DNA from: Quatrionicoccus australiensis
Lineage (GTDB): Bacteria > Pseudomonadota > Gammaproteobacteria > Burkholderiales > Rhodocyclaceae
Assembly (NCBI RefSeq): GCF_020510425.1
Contig: NZ_JAHBAH010000001.1
Span: 1,240,001 to 1,304,000, forward strand
Direction: 5' to 3'
DNA: 64,000 nucleotides
The notes under the pieces are model-generated. The model worked only from the letters and a program-made list of their open reading frames with translations. It did not search any database and was not told where the DNA came from. The position numbers and the translations under genes were made by a program. Positions within the stretch are counted from its first letter, which is position 1. Every line of letters starts with the position of its first letter. This document shows, in pieces, positions 56,893 through 64,000 of this stretch.

Positions 56893-59800
56893 TGTTGCTG
56901 CTCCTTGCGGAAGGCCGAGAAATAGAGAACGGGGATCACCACCAGCGTGAGCAGGGTGGAGACGAGAATGCCGAAGATCATCGAGAGCGCCAGACCGTTG
57001 AAGATCGGATCGTCGAGGATGAACAGTGCGCCGAGCATGGCGGCCAGTGCGGTCAGCGCGATCGGCTTGGCCCGCACCGCGGCCGATTGCACGACGGCCT
57101 CGGCGAAAGGCATGCCGGCGGCGACCTGCAGCTTGATGAAATCGACGAGCAGGATGGAGTTGCGCACGATGATGCCGGCCAGCGCGATCATGCCGATCAT
57201 CGAGGTCGCGGTGAATTGCGAGCCGAACAGCGCATGGCCAGGCATGACGCCGATGATGGTGAGCGGGATCGGCGCCATGATGATCAGCGGCACGAGGTAG
57301 GAGCCGAAGTGCGCCACGACCAGCAGGTAGATCAGGATCAGGCCGACCGCGTAGGCGAGGCCCATGTCGCGGAAGGTTTCATAGGTCACCTGCCACTCGC
57401 CGTCCCACTTGACGCTGTAGCCGGCATACGGATCGGCCGGCTGGCGGATAAAGAATTCGCCGAGCGTGCCGCCTTCCTTGAGCGCCATGCCGTTGATCTG
57501 CGAGCGCACGTCGAACATGCCGTAGAGCGGCGAATCGAGCTGGCCGCCCATGTCGCCGACGACATAGACCACCGGCAGCAGATCCTTGTGGTAGATCGCT
57601 TTTTCGCGCGCCGCATCGCGCACTTCGACGAGTTCCGAAACCGGCACCAGCAGGCCGTCGCGTGAACGCACGCGCAGCTTGAGCAGGGCGTCGAGATTCG
57701 ACTGCTTCTCGGCCGGCAGCGTGATGCGCACCGGAATCTCGAATTTCGATTCGGTATTGCGCGCCGGCGTCACATCCTGCCCGGCCAGCCCCATGCCGAC
57801 CACCTCGATGATGTCGCTCTGCGCGACGCCGAGCAGCGCCGCCTTGCTTTGCAGCACATGCAGCACGGCCTTTCTGGAATCGGCCTCGATATAGTCGTCG
57901 ACCGCCACGAGATCGTCCGTCTTCTCGAACGCGGCCCGCACCTGCTTGCCGACGCTCATCTGGCCCTTGTAGTCGGGACCGTAGATTTCCGCGACGATCG
58001 GCGACATCACCGGCGGGCCGGGCGGCACTTCGACGACCTTGGCGACGCCGCCATTCTTCTTGCCGATCGCCTCAATGCGCTCGCGCAGCGACACAGCGAT
58101 TTCGTGGCTCTGGCGCGAGCGGTGATGCTTGTCGGCGAGATTGACCTGGATGTCGCCCTTTTCCGGCGCGGCGCGCAGGTAGTACTGACGCACCAGGCCG
58201 TTGAAATTGATCGGGCTGGCCGTGCCGGCATAGGCCTGGTAATTGACCACATCTTCAACGCCGGCCAGTTCGCTGCCGATTTCGTGCAGCACGCGCGCCG
58301 TTTCTTCGAGCGGCGTGCCGACCGGCATGTCGAGCACGACCTGGAACTCGCTCTTGTTGTCGAAGGGCAGCATTTTCAGCACGACGAGCTGGAAGTAAGC
58401 CAGCGACACCGAACCGAGGATGAGCAGGACAACGGCAATGCCCAGCTTGAGACGCATCGCGGCGCCCTTGAGCGGATCAAGGAAGGGCGTCAGCAGCTTG
58501 CGGAAGGTCGCATCGAGCCGGGCGTCGAGCTTCGACTGCGCCGGCAGCGCGTGTCCGGCCGCGTGCGATTTCATCAGCTTGCCGGCCAGCCAGGGCGTGA
58601 CGACGAAGGCGACGGCCAGCGAAATGGCCATACCCATCGACGAATTGATCGGGATCGGGCTCATGTACGGGCCCATCAGGCCGCTCACGAAGGCCATCGG
58701 CAGCAGCGCCGCAATCACCGTCAGGGTCGCCAGGATGGTCGGCCCGCCGACTTCGTCCACAGCGCCCGGGATGATTTCCAGCAAGCTCTTTTCCGGATAC
58801 AGGCCCTGCCAGCGGTGAATGTTCTCGACGACAACGATCGCGTCGTCGACCAGGATGCCGATCGAGAAGATCAGCGCGAACAGCGACACGCGATTCAGCG
58901 TGAAACCCCAGGCCCAGGAAGCGAACAGCGTCGCGGCCAGAGTCAGGGTCACGGCGACGCCGACGATCACCGCCTCGCGCCGGCCGAGCGCAAAGAAAAC
59001 CAGCAGCACGACAAAAGCGGTGGCGAAAACGAGTTTACCGATCAGCTTCTGCGCCTTCTCGGTCGCCGTCTCGCCGTAGTTGCGCGTCACGGTGACTTCA
59101 ATGCCTTCCGGGATCACCGTGTTTTTCAGGCTTTCGATGCGGTCGACCGCGGCGCTCGCGACATCGGCCGCGTTGACGCCGGGCTGCTTCGACAACTGCA
59201 TCGTGACCGCCGGGAATTCGCCGTCCTTGCTACCAAACCAGGCATAGGCCTTGGGCTGGTCGGCGCCGTCCTCGACCGTGGCAACGTCGCTCAGGAAAAC
59301 CGGCTTGCGCTCGCCGGCACTGCCGCGCACGGCAATCACCAGTTGCTTCACGTCGGCGGCCGATTCGAGATAAGTACCGGTCTGCACCAGCACCTCGCGA
59401 TTGCCGGCAGTCAGGCTGCCCGACGATTGCAGCGCGTTCGACACCTTGAGCGCGGCGGCGATGTCCTGCGGCGTGATGCCGTAGGAAGTCATTCGCTCGG
59501 CGTCCATGAGCACGCGGATGGCGTGCTCCGGCCCGCCGATGGTGGATACGTCGCGCGTGCCCTTGATCCGCTTCAGCTCGATTTCGACGGCGCGTGCCAC
59601 CTGCTGCAGGTCGAAGGCCGAACGGTTTTCATCCCGCGTCCAGAAGGTCAGCGAGACGATGGGTACATCGTCGATGCCACGCGGCTTGATCACCGGCTCC
59701 ATGACGCCGAGATTGGGCGCCAGCCAGTCGCGGTGCGACATCACGGTATCGTAGAGGCGCAGCACCGCATCGTTGTATTTGACGCCGACGTCGAACTGCA

Positions 59801-60107
59801 CGGTGACCACCGCGCCGCCGGGGCGCGACACCGACTGGACGTGCTCGACGCCGTGCATGCGCGACAGGACCTGTTCGGCCGGCCGCGCCACCAGATTCTC
59901 GACATCCTTGGCCGAGGCGCCGGGGAAAGCGATCAGCACATCGGCCATGGTGACGTCGATCTGCGGCTCCTCTTCGCGCGGCGTGACCAGGGTTGCGAAC
60001 AGGCCGAGCAAAAAGGCGACCAGCGCCAGCAACGGCGTCATGCGCGAAGTCAGGAAGGCGGCGGCGATGCGCCCGGAGATGCCGAGCTTTTCCTCTGTGT
60101 GCGCCAT
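56889..60107 (-). CDS. RND efflux transporter permease (AcrB-like)
   Basis: A 1072-residue proton-driven inner-membrane pump of the resistance-nodulation-division family. Typical features include the N-terminal first helix (LTSRMTPLLALVAFLLGLF), two large periplasmic loops, and the transmembrane block with the proton-relay motif IGILVDDAIVVVENIHRW (the D-D pair) near 405-422. Its PAS-free, short-loop style and RIKGTRDVSTIGG segment resemble HAE-2/MdtB-like exporters of organic compounds rather than heavy-metal pumps. It overlaps the DUF2892 gene by four bases and follows the adaptor by three; no outer-membrane channel gene is nearby. Confidence 0.93.
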   Translation of the reverse strand: MAHTEEKLGISGRIAAAFLTSRMTPLLALVAFLLGLFATLVTPREEEPQIDVTMADVLIAFPGASAKDVENLVARPAEQVLSRMHGVEHVQSVSRPGGAVVTVQFDVGVKYNDAVLRLYDTVMSHRDWLAPNLGVMEPVIKPRGIDDVPIVSLTFWTRDENRSAFDLQQVARAVEIELKRIKGTRDVSTIGGPEHAIRVLMDAERMTSYGITPQDIAAALKVSNALQSSGSLTAGNREVLVQTGTYLESAADVKQLVIAVRGSAGERKPVFLSDVATVEDGADQPKAYAWFGSKDGEFPAVTMQLSKQPGVNAADVASAAVDRIESLKNTVIPEGIEVTVTRNYGETATEKAQKLIGKLVFATAFVVLLVFFALGRREAVIVGVAVTLTLAATLFASWAWGFTLNRVSLFALIFSIGILVDDAIVVVENIHRWQGLYPEKSLLEIIPGAVDEVGGPTILATLTVIAALLPMAFVSGLMGPYMSPIPINSSMGMAISLAVAFVVTPWLAGKLMKSHAAGHALPAQSKLDARLDATFRKLLTPFLDPLKGAAMRLKLGIAVVLLILGSVSLAYFQLVVLKMLPFDNKSEFQVVLDMPVGTPLEETARVLHEIGSELAGVEDVVNYQAYAGTASPINFNGLVRQYYLRAAPEKGDIQVNLADKHHRSRQSHEIAVSLRERIEAIGKKNGGVAKVVEVPPGPPVMSPIVAEIYGPDYKGQMSVGKQVRAAFEKTDDLVAVDDYIEADSRKAVLHVLQSKAALLGVAQSDIIEVVGMGLAGQDVTPARNTESKFEIPVRITLPAEKQSNLDALLKLRVRSRDGLLVPVSELVEVRDAAREKAIYHKDLLPVVYVVGDMGGQLDSPLYGMFDVRSQINGMALKEGGTLGEFFIRQPADPYAGYSVKWDGEWQVTYETFRDMGLAYAVGLILIYLLVVAHFGSYLVPLIIMAPIPLTIIGVMPGHALFGSQFTATSMIGMIALAGIIVRNSILLVDFIKLQVAAGMPFAEAVVQSAAVRAKPIALTALAAMLGALFILDDPIFNGLALSMIFGILVSTLLTLVVIPVLYFSAFRKEQQQ

Positions 60108-60110
60108 GGC

Positions 60111-61100
60111 TTACTTCGCCGACTTGAGCTGGATACCGGCCTTGACCGGATCGGCCACCACCTTGTCGCCGCTGGCCAGACCGGCCAGCACTTCGATCTC
60201 GCCCTGCCCGACCGCATCACCGAGACGCAGCTGGCGCAGGCTGGTACGGCCATCGGCCGCCTGCACGTAAACCGCCGCCACCTCGCCACGCCTCACGATA
60301 GCCGTGGCCGGCACGGTCAGCTTTTCGGCCTGGCCGACAACAAAATGCACGCGGGCAAACATGCCCGGCATCGCTTCCGGCATCGGCGGCAATTGCACAC
60401 GTACCTGCGAGACATGGGTGGACGCATCCGCGGTCGGCAGCAGTTTGACCGAAACGGCATCGACCCACTTGCCGAGTTCCGGGAACTCGACCCGTGCCGC
60501 CTTGACGCCCTGCATTTCCTTCAGGCGATATTGCGGCACGCTGGCGGTGACGCGCAGGCTGCCCGGCTGATAAATGACGAACAGGGGCTTGCCCGGCGTC
60601 GCCATGTCGCCAAGCTCGGTCAGACGGCGGGCGACGATGCCATCCAGTGGAGCAACGATTGCCGCATGGCTCTGCCCGGCCCCGGCGGCCGAACGATTGG
60701 CAGCGGCCGCGTCGAAATCGGCGCGCGCCTTGTCGACGGCGGCCTGGCTGACGAATTTCTGGTCCTTCAGGCTCTTGTGCCGCTCGTAATTGAGTTTCGC
60801 ATTGACGTACTGCGCCTCGGCCGCCCTTGCCGCTTCATCGGCTTCGCGCGCGTCGATACGCATCAGCAGGTCGCCCTTGCGTACCGCCTGCCCGGCATCG
60901 GCCCTCACTTCAACGACCCGACCGGCGATCTGCGCCCCGACGGTTGCCTGTTGCACGGCTTCGACCAGCGATTCGGCCGGAAAGCCGAGCGCCACCAGAT
61001 GCGGCTTGACGACAATGACCGGCAGCGGCTCGGCTGCCTGCGCAGCGGTCGACATCCCGAGAAGAGCAAAAACCAGAGCGTGGATAAGTTTTGAATTCAT
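60111..61100 (-). CDS. RND periplasmic adaptor (membrane-fusion) protein
   Basis: A 329-residue periplasmic adaptor that bridges pump and outer-membrane channel. Signal peptide MNSKLIHALVFALLGMSTAA to AQA; lipoyl/biotinyl halves VQQATVGAQIAGRVVEVRADAGQAVRKGDLL and IVAPLDGIVARRLTELGDMATPG; a helical hairpin between, and beta-barrel and membrane-proximal parts (LPPMPEAMPGMFARVHFVVG). No lipobox is present. The Met start is taken at 61100, where the signal peptide begins; the leader is very short. First gene of the adaptor-pump-DUF2892 operon. Confidence 0.93.
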   Translation of the reverse strand: MNSKLIHALVFALLGMSTAAQAAEPLPVIVVKPHLVALGFPAESLVEAVQQATVGAQIAGRVVEVRADAGQAVRKGDLLMRIDAREADEAARAAEAQYVNAKLNYERHKSLKDQKFVSQAAVDKARADFDAAAANRSAAGAGQSHAAIVAPLDGIVARRLTELGDMATPGKPLFVIYQPGSLRVTASVPQYRLKEMQGVKAARVEFPELGKWVDAVSVKLLPTADASTHVSQVRVQLPPMPEAMPGMFARVHFVVGQAEKLTVPATAIVRRGEVAAVYVQAADGRTSLRQLRLGDAVGQGEIEVLAGLASGDKVVADPVKAGIQLKSAK

Positions 61101-61104
61101 GTAT

Positions 61105-61120
61105 ATAAGAATACTCTAAT
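61105..61120 (-). promoter_or_regulatory. Imperfect palindrome before the efflux operon
   Basis: On the minus strand the bases read ATTAGA-GTAT-TCTTAT, an inverted repeat with one mismatched position, four bases upstream of the adaptor ATG and overlapping the A+T-rich promoter region. It may be an operator for an ArsR-type (BigR-like) regulator, as found in other DUF2892-containing clusters, but no regulator gene is nearby. Confidence 0.35.
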
Positions 61121-61173
61121 TAAGCTTGGCGCGACAAGGCCGACAACGGTCAACCCTTGATTTCACTCGTTTT

Positions 61174-62517
61174 TCATGAAGTGGCCGGATCGTCGTGGCG
61201 CAACCGGGAGGACGAATGACGCGACTGCCACAGCGCGGGGTCCAGCCCGACACTGAACATGCCGGTTACCGCGCCAGCCGCATCGCGAATCGCCTGGTTG
61301 CGCCAGACCACCCAGACCCGCTTGCCATTCTTGCAGATATTTTCGTTGAAGCTGCTGGCATGGGTTTCCGGCTCAAGCAGGCACTGCGTGACGAGTTGCC
61401 GCAGGTCACGCCCATCGGATTCCATCTCCGGCATGATGCTGCCCAGCAAGGGCCGGCCGTCCAGTTCGCCGGGTGCGAAACCGAAGAATTCTTCGCCAAA
61501 GCGGTTGATGAAAACGATATTGCCCTGCCGGTCCCACTTGAGCAGGATCACGCCCACCGAATCGACCAGCTCGTGAAACTTGTGCTCGCTGGCCTGCAGT
61601 TCACGCACCCGAGTTGCCACCTCGTGCCGCAACAGCTGCGGCTGGCGCAGGACAAAATAAGTCACAAGCGCGGCAATGCTCGCGAGCAGCAAGACAAGCA
61701 GGCCATCCAGAACCAAACGAGCGGGTGAATACCAGCCACCATCGGGTGCCACGCTGAGCACCCATTCACCGTTGGCCACCGAAATCCGGATATCGACCGG
61801 CTCGACCAGCGGCTGCTCCGATGAACGGGAAAAGACGTGCCGGCTCATGCTTCCGGGCGGAAAACGCCACAACTCGTAACGACATCCAGCCTCTTCGATA
61901 TCGTTCAGACGCGTCGCAACCAGCAAGTCGGGGACGCGGATCAAAACCTGAACCAAGCCCCAGAAATGCTCCCGGCCATCCTGATCGGCAAGAAAAACCG
62001 GATTGCGCCCGACAATACCGACCCCGCCCTGGCGCAACTCGAACGGGCCGGTCAGCCCAAGCTTGTGGCTGCTGATGACCTGCTGCACCTCGGGGCCCTG
62101 CACAGGATCATTGAGCGGACTGAAGCCGATAACCCGCTCGTTGCCGGCTAGCGGCACGACATGACTGATCGTGCCACCCGGTGCCAGTTGCAGCGCCGAA
62201 ATGCCGCCAAAAAGACCAATCAGCTCCCTCCCCAGCGGGTCAAAGTCATCGATGACACCACCGCCCTGACGCAGCATGGCGGCGAGGGCATGCGAGGCAG
62301 ACAGGGCGCGCTCAAGGCGCTCGCCGAGATCCTGCGCAACGGCCGATGCCAGTTGGCGAACCTGGGTTTCGCGCTCCTGACGCCGCACCTGTTCCAGGCC
62401 CGCAGCAACCAGCACCAACAAAACCGCACACAAAAGAAAGGATGCAAATGCCCCCAACAATGGCCAATAAGGCCGGGATGCAATCAAGCTTGCGCGTTGA
62501 GTCAGCCGTGGAGACAT
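61174..62517 (-). CDS. CHASE-PAS sensor protein without output domain
   Basis: A 447-residue membrane protein: transmembrane helix at about 20-42, a periplasmic CHASE-type sensor (about 75-230, with GGISALQLAPGGTISHVVPL and VFLADQDGREHFWGLVQVL), a second helix at about 272-294, then a cytoplasmic PAS domain (about 305-430, FHELVDSVGVILLKWDRQGN and FGFAPGELDGRPLL). No kinase, GGDEF, EAL or MCP domain follows: the protein stops 20 residues after the PAS. It is either a regulatory partner of another protein or a remnant that lost its output part. A GGAGGGCGAGC-type site precedes the ATG. Confidence 0.82.
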   Translation of the reverse strand: MSPRLTQRASLIASRPYWPLLGAFASFLLCAVLLVLVAAGLEQVRRQERETQVRQLASAVAQDLGERLERALSASHALAAMLRQGGGVIDDFDPLGRELIGLFGGISALQLAPGGTISHVVPLAGNERVIGFSPLNDPVQGPEVQQVISSHKLGLTGPFELRQGGVGIVGRNPVFLADQDGREHFWGLVQVLIRVPDLLVATRLNDIEEAGCRYELWRFPPGSMSRHVFSRSSEQPLVEPVDIRISVANGEWVLSVAPDGGWYSPARLVLDGLLVLLLASIAALVTYFVLRQPQLLRHEVATRVRELQASEHKFHELVDSVGVILLKWDRQGNIVFINRFGEEFFGFAPGELDGRPLLGSIMPEMESDGRDLRQLVTQCLLEPETHASSFNENICKNGKRVWVVWRNQAIRDAAGAVTGMFSVGLDPALWQSRHSSSRLRHDDPATS

Positions 62518-62615
62518 GCTCGCCCTCCTTCGGGCTCATGTCATCACAAATCAAACCCGATTTCCAGACATATTATTGCGCCGGACCTGGCAAGAGGCTG
62601 AGGCCAAGGCGCGTT

Positions 62616-62646
62616 CGCAGTAAGCTGCGGGACGCTGCTTACTGCG
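62616..62646. other. Stable hairpin downstream of small cytochrome gene
   Basis: CGCAGTAAGC (62616-62625) and GCTTACTGCG (62637-62646) are perfectly complementary with an 11-base loop TGCGGGACGCT. There is no T-tract. It lies in the 199-bp gap between the CHASE-PAS and cytochrome genes and may be a factor-dependent stop or RNA element. Confidence 0.55.
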
Positions 62647-62716
62647 TCCCCTAGGCATCAGCCTCCCGGCAAACGGCTTCGGCGCCACGAGCCAAGCCGG
62701 GCGCCGGGTCATGCGA

Positions 62717-63019
62717 TTACTTGTGGGTAAGTACCCACTTGGCCAGCGTAGCGGCTTCCGCATCGGTCACGTTATTCGGCGGCATCGGCACGGCACCCCA
62801 TTCGCCCTTGCTGCCATTCTTGATTTTTCCGGCCAGCGCAGCCTCGACGCCCTTCTCACCGGCACGCTTGGCAACCACATCCTTGTAACTCGGCCCGACG
62901 ATCTTCTTGTCGAAGGAGTGGCAAGTCATGCAGTTCTTGGCCTTCGCAAGCTCATCGGAAGCCATGGCCTGACCGGTCAACAAGCCGGCAGCAACAAAAA
63001 TCGCGATGCAGTGTTTCAT
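62717..63019 (-). CDS. Small monoheme cytochrome c (c-551/c5 type)
   Basis: A 100-residue periplasmic c-type cytochrome with a signal peptide (CIAIFVAAGLLTGQAMA) and one heme motif CMTCH (about 30-34); the distal ligand is probably the Met in AVPMPPNNVTDAEA (about 79). About 80 residues when mature, typical of cytochrome c-551/c-552 carriers to nitrite reductase or oxidases. A strong GGAGG site precedes the ATG. Confidence 0.93.
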   Translation of the reverse strand: MKHCIAIFVAAGLLTGQAMASDELAKAKNCMTCHSFDKKIVGPSYKDVVAKRAGEKGVEAALAGKIKNGSKGEWGAVPMPPNNVTDAEAATLAKWVLTHK

Positions 63020-63096
63020 TTTTTTCCTCCAGAGAGTCACGAACCAGTCAGGGCGCTGGTTTACAGGCACAGTCTAACCCGGCGAATGGCAGCAGC

Positions 63097-64000
63097 CTAC
63101 CCCTGGCGACGCAACAAGGCAGTCAGGACCGGCGGAGTCAGCATGGTGGTCAGGATGACCATGATGACGATGACCGAAAACATGCCTTCGCTCATCACCC
63201 CCAGACTTTTGCCAACCATTGCAAAAATCAGCCCGACCTCGCCGCGCGGCACCATGCCCCAGCCGACGACCCAGGGATTGTTGGCGCGGCCGGCAACGAA
63301 GCCGGCGCACAGTTTGCCGATGACGGCAGCGACGGTAATCCCCAGCGCAACGAGCACAGTCTGCGGATCGCTCAAGGTCCTCAGATCGACCTGCATGCCG
63401 GTCAACACGAAAAATACCGGCACAAAGAAATAGCCGATCGGCTCGAGCATGTGTTCGTGCTGATGGCTGCTGTGGCGGGCCAGCACTTCGCGAATCTGTA
63501 CCTGACTGCTGGCACTGCAATTCTCCGGCAGCAGCGGCTCGATTTCCTGCACCAGTTTCGGCGTCTCGAATTCCTTGAGGAAAACCGGTTCGAACAGCAA
63601 GCCGGCGGCAAAGGCGCCGATGATTGGCGCCAACCCGGCCGCGTGCGCCAACCAGGCCATGAACAGGCCAACGACCAGGACCAGCGAAAACAGCATCGAA
63701 TGGCCATTGTCGAGCCGCGAGACGCGGCGCAACAGGAAAGGCGCAACCGCCCGGCCGATAAGGATCGAGCCACCGAGAAAGAGTACCGCCTTGGCTATGA
63801 TCCAGCTCACTTCACCGGCACTCACCGTGCCGACCTGCACCAGGCTGCTCACCACGGCCAGGATGACCAGCCCGAGCACATCGTCGATCACGGCAGCACC
63901 GAGCACAATCTGCGCTTCAGGCATCTTGAGACGACCGAGATCGCGAAAGACACGGCCGGTAATGCCCACCGAGGTGGCAGCCAGCGTTGCGCCGAGAAAC
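63097..64000 (-). CDS. CPA2-type cation:proton antiporter, C-terminal part
   Basis: The partial gene runs off the right end of the window (its frame is open through base 64000). It encodes about 301 residues of a monovalent cation:proton antiporter-2 family protein. Family marks: ATLAATSVGITGRVF (core of the transport motif), LGAAVIDDVLGLVILAV with the essential DD pair (VIDDVLG), and a later membrane block with GAFAAGLLFEP and WGMVPRGEVGLIFAMVG. About eight hydrophobic helices can be seen. No TrkA-N or other C-terminal domain is present, as the protein ends 19 residues after the last helix, in line with NapA-type Na+/H+ antiporters rather than KefB/C. Confidence 0.9.
   Translation of the reverse strand, partial: FLGATLAATSVGITGRVFRDLGRLKMPEAQIVLGAAVIDDVLGLVILAVVSSLVQVGTVSAGEVSWIIAKAVLFLGGSILIGRAVAPFLLRRVSRLDNGHSMLFSLVLVVGLFMAWLAHAAGLAPIIGAFAAGLLFEPVFLKEFETPKLVQEIEPLLPENCSASSQVQIREVLARHSSHQHEHMLEPIGYFFVPVFFVLTGMQVDLRTLSDPQTVLVALGITVAAVIGKLCAGFVAGRANNPWVVGWGMVPRGEVGLIFAMVGKSLGVMSEGMFSVIVIMVILTTMLTPPVLTALLRRQG

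Noticed and set aside
57849..61094. A 1081-residue open frame on the plus strand opposite the RND pump and adaptor
   Set aside because: It is antisense to two well-supported genes, has no recognisable domain and is rich in His/Arg/Asp/Gln in a pattern expected from reading GC-rich codons in reverse.

Overview
The window is a GC-rich, densely packed bacterial chromosome segment. Its gene content (diheme and monoheme c-type cytochromes, glycolate oxidase, methylthioribose-phosphate isomerase, many PAS/GGDEF/EAL/HDOD signalling proteins, DctB/DctD-type regulation) fits a betaproteobacterium of the Rhodocyclales, such as a Dechloromonas or Azonexus relative. That placement is inferred from gene content and protein style, not from a database search.

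Layout. 1-9 kb: the end of a receiver-domain protein, a DEAD-box RNA helicase, a PP2C phosphatase, then glcDEF with an HDOD gene translationally coupled behind it, and a CZB-GGDEF diguanylate cyclase. 9-17 kb: hydroxypyruvate isomerase, cobalamin adenosyltransferase, a DUF1330 protein, a dienoyl-CoA-isomerase-like crotonase, a hybrid histidine kinase, a small lipoprotein, DAHP synthase, a PA0069-type radical SAM protein and a diheme cytochrome c. 17-26 kb: tldD, a nitrilase-family amidase and yhdP in one operon, with glnE divergent. 26-34 kb: a FIST sensor protein with a large hybrid kinase, mscL, an aminotransferase and a soluble FIST-chemoreceptor fusion. 34-37 kb: mtnA, a class II aldolase and a His-rich CDF metal exporter in a tight operon.

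37.2-41.2 kb is a foreign-looking, A+T-richer accessory block. It is built from diverged, inverted copies of a repeat containing GGTCAGAGACATTTC, a stump of a REP-associated (RAYT/Y1) transposase gene, an 82-bp duplicated segment, two related small exported proteins (one a clear lipoprotein) and one larger secreted protein. Each of the two small genes is followed closely by a short ORF that runs into a repeat copy. One of these stumps looks like the N-terminus of a type VI secretion (Tle/DUF2235-like) lipase. I read the block as leftover immunity or accessory genes whose partner effectors were cut off by repeat-mediated rearrangement.

41-52 kb: a CMD-family protein, a MocR/PdxR regulator, small hypothetical genes, then an ABC transporter (binding protein, permease, ATPase) followed by a DctB-like kinase, a CHMI-like tautomerase and a DctD-like sigma-54 activator. 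A near-consensus sigma-54 promoter, with two upstream dyad-type repeats 31 bp apart, lies directly in front of the transporter, so the whole seven-kilobase unit looks like one self-regulated sigma-54 system. 51-64 kb: a QueG-like Fe-S protein, a YcgR-type PilZ protein, two tandem tartronate-semialdehyde-reductase-like genes, a PAS-GGDEF-EAL protein, an RND efflux operon with a DUF2892 protein, a CHASE-PAS protein without an output domain, a small cytochrome c and the end of a CPA2 Na+/H+ antiporter.

Working together: glcDEF, hydroxypyruvate isomerase and the two GlxR-like reductases, at three places in the window, cover most of the glycolate-glyoxylate-glycerate route (glyoxylate carboligase is not in the window). 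The many c-di-GMP and chemotaxis-type proteins suggest a motile organism tuning lifestyle to redox or metabolite signals. No tRNA, rRNA, CRISPR array or complete insertion sequence was found.
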